64,000 nucleotides of DNA, from assembly GCF_014472395.1 (NCBI RefSeq), contig NZ_JACSZW010000012.1, positions 62,001-126,000 on the forward strand, given 5' to 3'. A program made the translations under genes and the position numbers. The notes under the pieces were generated by a model. It saw only the letters and a program-made list of their open reading frames with translations. It was not told the origin of the DNA and searched no databases. Every line of letters begins with the position of its first letter. Within the stretch, counting starts at the first letter, position 1. Below, one piece after another: positions 45,384-54,371 of the stretch. This DNA is from Pedobacter sp. N36a (GTDB lineage: Bacteria > Bacteroidota > Bacteroidia > Sphingobacteriales > Sphingobacteriaceae).

Positions 45384-45571
45384 ATGACTTTAGTGAAAAT
45401 CAAAACGCTTTGTTCGAAAATTCCGGAATAGTTCCCTATGAAGGATAGGTGCTACGGTCAGATGAAACGTTTAGTATATGGAAGCCACATGCTATACCGA
45501 GCCAACGGAATAAAAAAGAACTTCCACTGGATATTTTGCAGAAAAGATTTGCAAGAGGCGCAATTCAGTAG
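45384..45571 (+). pseudogene. Decayed small gene(s) between the ATPase and aldehyde dehydrogenase
   Basis: ATG 45384 opens MTLVKIKTLCSKIPE then stops; the start resembles small heat-shock (Hsp20) proteins of Bacteroidota, weakly. In another frame, after TAG 45446, the sequence ends PLDILQKRFARGAIQ-stop, close to the C-terminal SHOCT helix motif. This looks like the two ends of lost stress genes joined by deletion, just downstream of a paired regulatory site. An open frame at 45438-45626 in a third frame shows nothing recognisable. Low certainty for the Hsp20 part. Confidence 0.4.
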
Positions 45572-45606
45572 CAATAGTGATACAATCAAAATAAATAATC
45601 AATATT

Positions 45607-46989
45607 ATGGCTATACAAACCATTAATCCTTTTAATAATGAACTTATTAAAAGTTTTCCCGAAATGTCTCCGGAATTGGTGGCAATGGAAATTTCTATCG
45701 CTGATGAAACATTCCAAAGTTGGCGTAAAACCAGCTATGCACGGCGGGCAGAACTTTTATATGGTGTTGCAAAATTGATGCGTAAACAAAAAGATCAACT
45801 CTCTAAATTGATCACATTGGAGATGGGTAAGCTACTTGCTCAAAGTTATGGAGAGATTGCGCTTAGCGCTGATATTATAGATTATTATGCAACAAATGGG
45901 GAAGGCTTTCTAAGTGACCAAAGGTTGGAAACTGAATTTGGTGAAGCTTATATTAAGAGTACTCCTATTGGTGTCCTGCTTGGGGTTGAACCCTGGAATT
46001 TCCCTTTTTATCAGGTCGCTCGGTTTGCTGCACCTAACATTATGGCAGGTAATGTCGTGTTAGTTAAGCATGCTTCGAATGTTCCTCAATGCGCGTTGGC
46101 AATTCAGGAATTGTTTGCACAGGCTGGGGCCCCCAAAGGATTATATACTAATTTATTTGTCAGTGGAAGCCGTATAGATGGCGTGGTCGCAGATCCCCGG
46201 ATTAAAGGTGTTGCCCTTACTGGAAGTGAAATTGCTGGCGCAAGTATAGCCGCTGCTGCCGGGAAATATTTAAAGAAGTCGGTGCTTGAACTTGGTGGCA
46301 GCGACGCTTTTATTGTTTTGGAGGACGCTGACCTGGATAAGGCCGTTGACTGGGCTGTGGTTGGACGGATGAACAATTCCGGCCAATGTTGTGTGGCCTC
46401 TAAGCGCATTATTGTTCTGGAAGAAGTTGCGGATGAGTTTTTGGATAAATTTAAGGCCAAATTGGCTGGGTTGAAAGTTGGCGATCCAATGGATGAAGAA
46501 ACGGAACTAGGGCCTTTAAGCTCGGAAGGCGCCGTTATAGAGTTAATAGAACAAGTACAGCGAAGTGTAAGGGCTGGTGCAAAGGTATTGTTGGGTGGTA
46601 AACTAATTAATCGAAAAGGTGCATTTATTGAGGCTACCATTTTGGGTGATGTTAAACCTGGAATGGCTGCGTATCACGAGGAATTATTCGGTCCGGTTGT
46701 TTCGTTTTACCGGGTGAAAAATGAGCAGGAGGCGATTGATCTGGCCAATGACTCGCCTTTTGGATTGGGTGGGAGTATCTTTACCAATGATATAGAACGG
46801 GGAAAGCGCCTGGCCGAACAGATTGACACTGGTATGGTATTTATCAATCATCCAACATGGACTCAGCCTGATTTACCTTTTGGCGGGACTAAAGGGTCTG
46901 GATATGGGAGGGAGCTGTCTAGTCTTGGTATACAGGAATTTGTCAACAAAAAATTGATTCGGGTCAGCAAATTAACAGACCCTTTTTAG
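45607..46989 (+). CDS. NAD(P)-dependent aldehyde dehydrogenase (succinate-semialdehyde type)
   Basis: A 460-residue ALDH. Motifs: GVEPWNFPFYQVARFAAPN (cofactor loop), GSEIAGASIAAAAG, catalytic Glu in VLELGGSDAFIVLEDADLD, nucleophile Cys in NNSGQCCVASKRI, and EELFGPVVSFYRV. The compact form starting at IQTINPFNNE matches the succinate-semialdehyde/gabD-like group. It oxidises an aldehyde to an acid with NAD(P). It stands behind a paired Crp/Fnr-type site and is followed by an inverted repeat (47002-47040). Confidence 0.93.
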   Translation: MAIQTINPFNNELIKSFPEMSPELVAMEISIADETFQSWRKTSYARRAELLYGVAKLMRKQKDQLSKLITLEMGKLLAQSYGEIALSADIIDYYATNGEGFLSDQRLETEFGEAYIKSTPIGVLLGVEPWNFPFYQVARFAAPNIMAGNVVLVKHASNVPQCALAIQELFAQAGAPKGLYTNLFVSGSRIDGVVADPRIKGVALTGSEIAGASIAAAAGKYLKKSVLELGGSDAFIVLEDADLDKAVDWAVVGRMNNSGQCCVASKRIIVLEEVADEFLDKFKAKLAGLKVGDPMDEETELGPLSSEGAVIELIEQVQRSVRAGAKVLLGGKLINRKGAFIEATILGDVKPGMAAYHEELFGPVVSFYRVKNEQEAIDLANDSPFGLGGSIFTNDIERGKRLAEQIDTGMVFINHPTWTQPDLPFGGTKGSGYGRELSSLGIQEFVNKKLIRVSKLTDPF

Positions 46990-47001
46990 TCGCATGCTAA
47001 G

Positions 47002-47040
47002 ATGCTTATACATTTTGGGACTAAAAGAACTTATAAGCAT
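47002..47040. terminator. Inverted repeat after aldehyde dehydrogenase
   Basis: ATGCTTATA (47002-47010) pairs with TATAAGCAT (47032-47040) around a 21-nt loop, 13 bases after the stop codon. There is no T-run and the stem is AT-rich, so a terminator role is uncertain. Confidence 0.3.
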
Positions 47041-47121
47041 AACCTTAGGCAAGCTGTTTTATTGAGTGAAATCCTACTGTTTTGTCCCATGCTTGAGTCT
47101 GAAAGTTTAAATTAAGAATAC

Positions 47122-49788
47122 ATGGCAACTCCAATAGATAATTTTGATCTTTCTACTTTTATCAAGGAAATACCTTGTGTTGTTTTTAGAATTCATAAAT
47201 ATGACGGTCGTTTTTCTTTCTTATTTGCCAGCGCTGCAATTGAAAAAGAATTGGAATTAAATCCAACTTCATTGATTAATGACATTGAAGTATTGCTGAA
47301 CCTTTTATCAAAGCAGCATAGGGAATCATTTCTAATTTCATTGGAAAACTGCGTGCGTCGGTCGGTCGCTTGGAAATGGGAAGGCTATTTTAACTTACCT
47401 TCAGGTAAGAAAAAATGGATACAGGGTTTGGGCGAAATAAGCCGTTCAAGTAAAACTACTATTGATTGTTTTTTTAAGGATGTCACGGCAGAAAAGCACA
47501 CGTTTGATATGTTTACTGAAACGGGTAAACTCACTAAAACGGGATCCTGGGAACTGGATTTACTTACTAATCATCTTTTCTGGTCTGATGAGGTATATAT
47601 AATTTACGAAATCGAGCTGGAAATAGTGCCGGAGTTAGATCACGCACTTGATTTCTACTCTGCTGAAGGCAGGAAAATGATTATCGATTTAATCGAAAAA
47701 GCGGTGAAAATTGGAGAGTCATGGGATATTGAAGTTTCCTTTGTAACTGCCAGAGGTAATGACAGGTGGGTTAGAACATGTGGGAAAGCGGTGTTCGAAA
47801 ATGGGATCGCAATTAAACTGTATGGGATAATACAGGATGTCACAGAAAAGCGTTTGTCTGAAGAAATCCTCAGCGTGATCTTTAAATATTCAACTGATGC
47901 TCATTTTTTGTTTGGAACAAAAGGGATAATTGATTGTAATGATACGGCTATTGACATGTTGGACTTTAGCAATAAATCGGAAGTACTTGCTAGTCATCCG
48001 GCAAGCTTTTCTCCTAAGTATCAGTCAGATGGTCGGCTTTCAGCTGAAAAGTCTTTGGAAATGGACAACCTGGCCTATAAAAATGGCTATCATCAATTTG
48101 AATGGCTGCATAAGCGGACGAGCGGACAGACTTTTACAGTCCTCGTGACTTTAAAACCTGTGAAGATAAATAGTGAAACTGTATTGTTAGCAGTGTGGCA
48201 CGATATTACAGAACAGAAACATCGGACAGAATTAATCAAGCTTAACCAGACATTACTTTCTGACACCCAGGAGTTGACACATAGTGGAAGTTGGGAGGCT
48301 GATCTGGTTACGGGCAAGAACTATTGGTCTGATGAAGCGTTCCGTATTTTCGGATTGATTCCGGAAAAGGAGGGGCCGAATACCTCAAGTTTTGGAAGAA
48401 TGATCCACCCTGATGATAAGGAAGCTTATAAGAGGGTAGTTCAAGATACAATTGATGACCGAGTTATATCTGAATTTAATTTGCGTATCATTTTATCTGA
48501 TGGTCAAATCAGGTATATTCATGCCATAGGTAAGCCTTTTATTAATGAATCTGGAAAAGTGACCAAACTGCACGGTGCCATTATGGACATAACAGCCCAA
48601 AAAAATGCGGAGAATGAGTTGATTTTGGCAAAAGAATTTGCTGAACAAGCTGCTACTGCAAAATCCCAATTCCTGGCTACCATGAGTCATGAAATCAGAA
48701 CCCCTATGAATGCGGTAATTGGCTTTACAAATTTACTTTTGCTGAAAGATCCCAATCCTGAGCAGTTGGAATACCTGAAAGTATTAAAATTTTCTGGCGA
48801 TAATTTATTGGTATTAATCAACGATATTCTTGATTTTAGCAAAATGGAAGAAGGGAGAATAACCTTCGAGCTTATTGACTTCAGTATACCTGAATTGCTG
48901 AAAAATATCCGCTTTTCATTATTGGAGAAATCCAGGGAAAAAGGACTGGAATTGGAGCTATTCATAGACGAGCAGTTATCGGAGGCTGTTATGGGCGACC
49001 CTGTTCGTCTGGGGCAAATCTTAACCAATCTGATCAACAACGCTATTAAATTTACATCTAAAGGCAAGGTCAGCATTTCTGCTTTTTTTGTGAGCAGAAA
49101 CGAGGTTCAAACCATCATTGATTTTGAGGTGACTGATACTGGTATCGGTATACCGAAGGATAAAATGGAATTCATTTTTGAAAGATTTACCCAGGCAAAT
49201 GCAGATACCAACAGGAAGTATGGTGGAACCGGCCTTGGACTGGCGATTACAAAGAGACTTATTGAACTAATGGGAGGGAGTATACAGGTAGAGAGTACGC
49301 CGGAGATTGGTTCCAGTTTTAAATTCGGTTTGAGCTTTAAAAATGCCAGTAACGAGCCAATTATAGAACGGAAAATAGTTCCGTTAAAAGCTTTGAAAAA
49401 TTTAAAGGGAATTAAAGTACTTATGGCCGAGGACAATGAAATTAACGTAATCCTGGTCAAACAGTTCATGAAGCTCTGGCATGTAGAATGTGATGTGGTA
49501 GGAAATGGCTTGCTTGCCTTAAAACAGGTACAAGTAAAGGACTATGATATGGTCTTTATGGATCTGCAGATGCCGGTTATGGATGGATACCAGTCTGCAA
49601 CAGCCATCAGAGCCTTGTTGGGGGACAAATTTAAGAAATTACCAATAATAGCGCTGACTGCTTCCGCTATCTTGGATGTTCAATACAAAGCATTTGATTC
49701 TGGTATGAATGATTACATCAGCAAGCCATTCAATCCAGATGAACTTTACCACAAAATTGAAATTTACGGGCAGGTACCGAATGACTAA
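47122..49788 (+). CDS. Multi-PAS hybrid sensor histidine kinase with receiver
   Basis: An 888-residue soluble hybrid kinase. An N-terminal PAS-like region (1-125) is followed by three PAS/PAC units (about 130-250, 255-370, 380-495; the repeated TKTGSWELDL... SDEVYIIYEIE and THSGSWEADLV... SDEAFRIFGLI stretches are PAS_3-type), a short coiled coil, HisKA with His523 (SHEIRTP), HATPase (NLINNAIKFTSK, GGTGLGLAI) and a receiver with Asp814 (FMDLQMPVMDGY). No membrane helix. Hybrid kinases of this kind usually pass phosphate on to an Hpt protein; none is encoded nearby. Its stop is 4 bases from the convergent GH130-like gene. Confidence 0.92.
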   Translation: MATPIDNFDLSTFIKEIPCVVFRIHKYDGRFSFLFASAAIEKELELNPTSLINDIEVLLNLLSKQHRESFLISLENCVRRSVAWKWEGYFNLPSGKKKWIQGLGEISRSSKTTIDCFFKDVTAEKHTFDMFTETGKLTKTGSWELDLLTNHLFWSDEVYIIYEIELEIVPELDHALDFYSAEGRKMIIDLIEKAVKIGESWDIEVSFVTARGNDRWVRTCGKAVFENGIAIKLYGIIQDVTEKRLSEEILSVIFKYSTDAHFLFGTKGIIDCNDTAIDMLDFSNKSEVLASHPASFSPKYQSDGRLSAEKSLEMDNLAYKNGYHQFEWLHKRTSGQTFTVLVTLKPVKINSETVLLAVWHDITEQKHRTELIKLNQTLLSDTQELTHSGSWEADLVTGKNYWSDEAFRIFGLIPEKEGPNTSSFGRMIHPDDKEAYKRVVQDTIDDRVISEFNLRIILSDGQIRYIHAIGKPFINESGKVTKLHGAIMDITAQKNAENELILAKEFAEQAATAKSQFLATMSHEIRTPMNAVIGFTNLLLLKDPNPEQLEYLKVLKFSGDNLLVLINDILDFSKMEEGRITFELIDFSIPELLKNIRFSLLEKSREKGLELELFIDEQLSEAVMGDPVRLGQILTNLINNAIKFTSKGKVSISAFFVSRNEVQTIIDFEVTDTGIGIPKDKMEFIFERFTQANADTNRKYGGTGLGLAITKRLIELMGGSIQVESTPEIGSSFKFGLSFKNASNEPIIERKIVPLKALKNLKGIKVLMAEDNEINVILVKQFMKLWHVECDVVGNGLLALKQVQVKDYDMVFMDLQMPVMDGYQSATAIRALLGDKFKKLPIIALTASAILDVQYKAFDSGMNDYISKPFNPDELYHKIEIYGQVPND

Positions 49789-49792
49789 TATG

Positions 49793-50860
49793 TTAATACC
49801 GCTCATTTGACTTAGCCATAGGCGAAAAGTATTTAAGTTTGAATGTTAAAAGGGCCGCAATCACTGCACTTAAACTAACAGAGGCACAGGCTATTTGTTC
49901 ATCTGCGGCTCCATAATAGATATAAAGTGTATCACCAAAGATAGCGGTGCCTGAAGGAAAACAGACACTATCCACTTCACCATTTAATTCCCATATTTTT
50001 TCAGGTTTAAACAGAGGATACGGTAAACGTGCAATCTCTTTACCAGGGTTTTCCAGATCCAGCATGGCTGCACATGCAGAATACACATAACCATTTGCGG
50101 TGTCATGTACTCCGTGGTAAATCACCAGCCAGCCTTCTGTTGTTTCTATTGGTGGACAACCACCTCCGATATAGCTTATTTCATGGTCATATCTTGGAGC
50201 CAAAACGATATTGTTTTTCAAGTTTAACAGGTAATTCTTCCAAAACAACTCATTAAGGTCTGAAAGCTCATTTATACAGACTATTTGTATATCGGGTTTG
50301 ATGCGGTGAAGAAAATAAAGCTGATTGTTTATTCTTCTGGGGAAAAATATCACATCTTTATCCCAAACCAGAAGTCTTGTGTTCATGGTAATTATGGTCT
50401 TGTCATGAGCAAACCTGGAATACTTTTCATTGAGCTTACCCATACTCTCCGCAAGTGCTTTGAATTCAGGAAAGGAAATCATTGGTACAATGATGCCATG
50501 TCTTTCAAATGTCTTTAAATCCACTGAAGTTACAAGAGCGCCTAATGCATTGAATCCATCAAAAGCAGTATAGGTTAGATAGTAGCATTCGTCGATTTTC
50601 ACGATCCTCGGGTCTTCGATTCCCCTGGATTCTCTGTCACCGATAGGGATGAGCATCGGATGATCATTTCTTTGAGTCACTTCCAATGGGCCGTTTAGCT
50701 CGCAAAAGCCAATTGTTGAGTAATTGTTTTTAGCCACCGCCCTGTAAAACATATAAACCCGCTCACCTTCTTTTATGATCGCGGGATTAAGTACTCCCTG
50801 GCTTTCAAAGTCCAGGCCGGTTTTTCTTAAAATAACACCTTCTTTTTTTATGAATATCAA
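49793..50860 (-). CDS. GH130-family glycoside phosphorylase/hydrolase-like protein
   Basis: A 355-residue five-bladed propeller protein. The signatures LNPAIIKEGERVYMFYRA, ESRGIEDPRIVKID and GGGCPPIETTEGWLVIYHG with a C-terminal FPSGTAIFGDTLYIYYGAAD are those of GH130, which includes beta-mannoside phosphorylases and 1,2-mannosidases. No signal peptide, so cytoplasmic. It is the last gene of the MCE transporter-Usp transcription unit (22 bases after Usp), an unusual partner set: a sugar phosphorylase co-regulated with stress genes could release sugar-1-phosphate without ATP cost. Confidence 0.87.
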   Translation of the reverse strand: MIFIKKEGVILRKTGLDFESQGVLNPAIIKEGERVYMFYRAVAKNNYSTIGFCELNGPLEVTQRNDHPMLIPIGDRESRGIEDPRIVKIDECYYLTYTAFDGFNALGALVTSVDLKTFERHGIIVPMISFPEFKALAESMGKLNEKYSRFAHDKTIITMNTRLLVWDKDVIFFPRRINNQLYFLHRIKPDIQIVCINELSDLNELFWKNYLLNLKNNIVLAPRYDHEISYIGGGCPPIETTEGWLVIYHGVHDTANGYVYSACAAMLDLENPGKEIARLPYPLFKPEKIWELNGEVDSVCFPSGTAIFGDTLYIYYGAADEQIACASVSLSAVIAALLTFKLKYFSPMAKSNERY

Positions 50861-50882
50861 AATGCTTGAATTTAATGGTCCG

Positions 50883-51314
50883 TTAATTACTCACTGGAAT
50901 TACAATCAAAGTTTTTCTGGAGTGCCTGATCACATCTTCGGCGACACTGCCTAGCAGTAAATGGGGTAATCCTTTTCTACCATGCGTACCCATAACGATA
51001 ATATCCGCACCCCATTTATCGGCTGTTTCTAAAATAACTTTATAAGGAATGCCTTTTTCCACGAAGCTTTTGATTGGAATGCCTTTGAATATCTTTTCAA
51101 TTACATTGAGCTGGCTGCGGTTTAAATTGTGCTCCATCATGTCCTCCAGCTCCCTGGTTGTAGGAGAATCCTCATCTGCTGTGCCCTCTGGATCTATAAT
51201 ACTGATCAGGGCGATTTCAGAATTGAACTGTTTAGCCAGTTGCAAGCCACTGAGGGCAACGAGCTCAGCACTTGGATTGCTGTCAATTGCGATTAGGATT
51301 TTATGAAATTCCAT
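50883..51314 (-). CDS. Universal stress protein, single domain
   Basis: A 143-residue UspA fold. It starts FHKILIAIDSNPSAEL and ends with the ATP-binding type motif GTHGRKGLPHLLLGSVAEDVIRHSRKTLIVIP, i.e. G-2x-G-9x-G-S as in nucleotide-binding Usps. It lies between the MlaD-like gene (45 bases) and GH130 gene, same strand. Confidence 0.93.
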   Translation of the reverse strand: MEFHKILIAIDSNPSAELVALSGLQLAKQFNSEIALISIIDPEGTADEDSPTTRELEDMMEHNLNRSQLNVIEKIFKGIPIKSFVEKGIPYKVILETADKWGADIIVMGTHGRKGLPHLLLGSVAEDVIRHSRKTLIVIPVSN

Positions 51315-51359
51315 TTGATCTGATTTTATGATTGTGATTTATGCTGTAAAATCCGGGGT

Positions 51360-52370
51360 TTATCTCTGCTGAGTAGCTTTTAGCAATTCCGCCTGTTGTT
51401 CTTTCTTTTGGCGTTCAAGTTTTCTAAAATATCCCCTGAACAGAAAGTTATGTTTTAGTGCTTCCATGTTCTGATTGAATCCGTCTGTTCCTTTTTGAAG
51501 ATTTTCCATAGTGAAGCTGATATTTTTGGCCATTAAAGAGTCTTTCAATAAGGTGTTAATAGGCCCTTTTCCATTGCTTAGGTCATGACTCAAGTCTTTT
51601 ACCATTTTGTTCAGTTGCAAGGTCATGCTGTTGGCATTGACACTGGCAGCCCTGATTTGTACAACCGCATCCTTAAGTGTACCGGCAACTAAAGTATCGG
51701 TCAATAAAAGACCGGCAGTTCCCTTGCCTTTTTTGATATCGTTTACCAGATGGTTTAGTCCTATTGTCATTTTGTTGGCGTTTGAGGTCATTTTGTAGAT
51801 ATTTTCCAGGGATGACTTCAAACTGATTCCAATGGATTCATCGTTGATCAATTTTAAAATGGCACTGCTGTCTATTCGCAGAACCGTACCTTTTAAAACT
51901 TCTGATATACTGGCTACATTGTTATTGGTCTGCGCTAATTTTTCAATAATTTCATCCATATTAGCCATATTTTTTGCCTGCAGCAAATCGCCTTCAGCGA
52001 CCTTTTGACTCATTCCCTTTACGGGGCTGATATTCACGACTTTATTGCCCATCAAACCTTCAGTTCCAACAGCTGCTACGGCATTTTTATTAATGAATGA
52101 TTTTACTTTGCTATTGATCTGCATAGTAACCTCAATGGTACTGTCGTTGATCAGCTCAATTTCTTTAACAGTTCCTGCCTGCAAGCCGGAAAAGAGTACA
52201 TTGTTGCCTTTTGTTAATCCATTTAAATTAGAGAACCGCACCTTCAGTTTGAAGTCATTGCCAAATATGTTGTTGTTCCTTCCAATGATAAAAAAGGCGA
52301 ATATCATCAATACTAATCCTGACAATACAAATGCACCGAGTTTGATATTATTTACTTTTTGATTTCCCAT
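51360..52370 (-). CDS. MCE/MlaD-family lipid-transport protein
   Basis: Membrane-anchored periplasmic lipid-binding subunit. I chose the start at 52370 (MGNQKVNNIKLGAFVLSGL), 4 bases after the ATPase gene; the start at 52403 would overlap it. One N-terminal helix (about 10-32) is followed by the MCE domain (about 38-118; VRFSNLNGLTKGNNVLFSGLQAGTV) and a long helical C-terminal part to about residue 336. It works with the permease and ATPase encoded upstream to move phospholipids between membranes. The C-terminal QQKKE-rich tail is typical for Bacteroidota. Confidence 0.92.
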   Translation of the reverse strand: MGNQKVNNIKLGAFVLSGLVLMIFAFFIIGRNNNIFGNDFKLKVRFSNLNGLTKGNNVLFSGLQAGTVKEIELINDSTIEVTMQINSKVKSFINKNAVAAVGTEGLMGNKVVNISPVKGMSQKVAEGDLLQAKNMANMDEIIEKLAQTNNNVASISEVLKGTVLRIDSSAILKLINDESIGISLKSSLENIYKMTSNANKMTIGLNHLVNDIKKGKGTAGLLLTDTLVAGTLKDAVVQIRAASVNANSMTLQLNKMVKDLSHDLSNGKGPINTLLKDSLMAKNISFTMENLQKGTDGFNQNMEALKHNFLFRGYFRKLERQKKEQQAELLKATQQR

Positions 52371-52374
52371 GCTT

Positions 52375-53118
52375 TTATTCGAAAAATTGTTTAATGTTTT
52401 CATCAGTCGATTGCTTCAATTCCTCATATGTTCCTTTGATGTAACATTTACCTTCCAGTAGGAGTACAACTAAATCTGCCGTGTTTTTTACGCAGTTCAT
52501 ATCGTGAGAGATGATGATGGAAGAGGTATGGTTCTTCTTTTGGAGTTTAAGTATCAGATTTTCTATTTCCCTTGAGGTAACTGGATCCAGGCCTGTTGTT
52601 GGCTCATCATATAGAATGACCTCTGGTCGTAAGATCATCGTTCTTGCCAGGGCAACACGCTTGAGCATTCCTCCTGATAATTCCGATGGCATCATATCTA
52701 GGGTATGCAACAGATCTACATTTTCCAGTGCCTCATTCACCAGTCTTTCTACTTCTTCTTTACTAATGTCAACCCAGTGCCTGATTAAGGGGAATTCTAA
52801 ATTTTCGCGAATAGTCATTGAATCATAAAGCGCATTGCTTTGAAAAAGAAAACCGATTTTGGACCTGGCCTGATCCAGTTCATCTTCAGTCATCTGAGAT
52901 ATATTTTCCTTAAAGACATGGATACTCCCACTATCAGATTGTAATAAGCCAATAATGCATTTGATCAGTACAGATTTACCTGAGCCCGATTTCCCCAATA
53001 TCACTACATTGCTGCCTTTTTCTACCGTCAGATTAAATCCATCTAATATTTTTTTGTCGCCAAACGCCTTAACGAGATCTTTAATGACGATTACCTGTTC
53101 TTTTGTAGCTGTTTCCAT
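52375..53118 (-). CDS. MlaF-like ABC transporter ATPase
   Basis: A 247-residue ATPase with Walker A GKSGSGKS (about 36-43), Q-loop FLFQSNALYDSMT, signature ELSGGMLKRVALAR, Walker B VILYDEPTTGLDP and switch His in ISHDMNCV. The sequence FQSNALYDSMTIRENLEFPL is characteristic of MCE-type (Mla/Ttg2A) ATPases. It follows the permease gene by 6 bases. Confidence 0.94.
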   Translation of the reverse strand: METATKEQVIVIKDLVKAFGDKKILDGFNLTVEKGSNVVILGKSGSGKSVLIKCIIGLLQSDSGSIHVFKENISQMTEDELDQARSKIGFLFQSNALYDSMTIRENLEFPLIRHWVDISKEEVERLVNEALENVDLLHTLDMMPSELSGGMLKRVALARTMILRPEVILYDEPTTGLDPVTSREIENLILKLQKKNHTSSIIISHDMNCVKNTADLVVLLLEGKCYIKGTYEELKQSTDENIKQFFE

Positions 53119-53124
53119 GATTGA

Positions 53125-53895
53125 TTAATTAAGCCCTAATAATTCGGTGATTTGAACAGCTAGTAAGTCAATTATAAAAATTAATACAGATGATAAAACT
53201 ACCGCTGAATTAGCTGAAATTCCAACTCCTTGTGTACCCTTAGTTGAATTAAAACCTTTATAGCAGCCGACAATACCTACTGCAAAACCAAAAAATAAAG
53301 TTTTAGTAATAGCTGGTAACACATCACTAAAATCCAGGCTTTTAAAAACCTGTAGAAAGAACAGGTCAAAACTGGTTACCGATCTAATATTTACGCCCAG
53401 ATATGCACCGAACAAAGAAATGGCATCCCCAAGTATGGTCAGCAATGGCAGCATTAATGTGGTAGCTAAAACCCGTGTAGCAACCAGGTATTTAAAAGGT
53501 TTAATCCCACTCACTGTCATGGCGTCAATCTGCTCGGTCACTTTCATTGAACCGAGCTCAGCACCAATACTACTACCAATCTTGCCGGCAAAAATCAAAG
53601 CCGTAATGACCGGCCCAATTTCCCTAACAATTGCTAAACCAACCATAACTGGTAACTGGGATTCAACGCCATAATCCACTAGGGATGGCCTTAATTGCAT
53701 CGTAAGGACCAGCCCCATAATAAAGGCAGTGAGCCCGACTAGGGGTAATGAACGGTAGCCAATGATATAACATTGATTAAAAAATTCCTTATGCTCATAT
53801 CTGGGTTTTATTCCGACCGAAAAGAAGCGTCCTGTGAAACGTGCTATATTCCCGGTTTCATCCAGAAAATTTTTGAAGCGAATGACTAATGACAT
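53125..53895 (-). CDS. MlaE-like ABC transporter permease
   Basis: Inner-membrane permease of the MCE system. I chose the start at 53895 (MSLVIRFKNFLDETG); the start at 53940 would add 15 residues and crowd the regulatory site. The family core is clear: YRSLPLVGLTAFIMGLVLTMQ, VREIGPVITALIFAGKIGSSIGAELGSMKVTEQIDAM, and five to six hydrophobic segments to the C-terminus. First gene of the minus-strand unit permease-ATPase-MCE-Usp-GH130, preceded by a paired TGA-N6-TCA site at 53953-53986. Confidence 0.93.
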   Translation of the reverse strand: MSLVIRFKNFLDETGNIARFTGRFFSVGIKPRYEHKEFFNQCYIIGYRSLPLVGLTAFIMGLVLTMQLRPSLVDYGVESQLPVMVGLAIVREIGPVITALIFAGKIGSSIGAELGSMKVTEQIDAMTVSGIKPFKYLVATRVLATTLMLPLLTILGDAISLFGAYLGVNIRSVTSFDLFFLQVFKSLDFSDVLPAITKTLFFGFAVGIVGCYKGFNSTKGTQGVGISANSAVVLSSVLIFIIDLLAVQITELLGLN

Positions 53896-53952
53896 ATTTA
53901 TAAAGGTAAAGGATGTGGAAATGTCTAGCCATGACGGCAATCGTCAACCAAA

Positions 53953-53986
53953 TGATCTTCATCATCATGCCTGGTGATTCGGGTCA
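53953..53986. promoter_or_regulatory. Paired Crp/Fnr-type site upstream of the MCE operon
   Basis: TGATCTTCATCA (53953-53964, perfect TGAT-N4-ATCA) and TGATTCGGGTCA (53975-53986) with a 10-bp spacer; centres 22 bp apart. The proximal centre is about 63 bases upstream of the MlaE-like start at 53895. The following 290 bases to 54271 hold no gene I can recognise. Confidence 0.7.
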
Positions 53987-54271
53987 TTGAGCAGCTAGAA
54001 TCTACTCTGCATTTTTGTAGGATTAGCTGGTATGGCCCTTCATAAAATTGTAGTGGAAACTATTAAACAAGAAGATCTTATCTTCAATCATATTATATTT
54101 TACCGCCATACTGAGGATAAGGACATCAATCGTAGTTTAAATTGAATTGCCAAAAATGGGTTTATTGATGTATTCGCGATTTTGAGATTTCACTTCTTGT
54201 TTTTTCTGAAAATCAATGTCTTGTATTTTAACGAAACAGAGATAGCTCTAGTCAACTTGTAATTCTACTAT

Positions 54272-54305
54272 TGATGAATGTCAGTTTCATTCATGATACG
54301 GATCA
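54272..54305. promoter_or_regulatory. Paired Crp/Fnr-type site upstream of the tandem Usp gene
   Basis: TGATGAATGTCA (54272-54283) and TGATACGGATCA (54294-54305), the latter within the perfect palindrome ATGAT-ACGG-ATCAT. Spacer 10 bp, centres 22 bp apart. The proximal centre is 72 bases before the Usp ATG. TATATTAAT at about 54317-54325 is a possible -10 region. Confidence 0.72.
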
Positions 54306-54371
54306 TCCCTTTAAAGTATATTAATAAGCAGATTTGTTGATAATGAAGTCAACATCCACATTCCAGCAATT

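Noticed and set aside
46104..46640. Long antisense open frame (178 codons) over aldehyde dehydrogenase
   Set aside because: It mirrors a well-conserved ALDH frame and has Ser/Pro-rich, unstructured content typical of antisense shadows.
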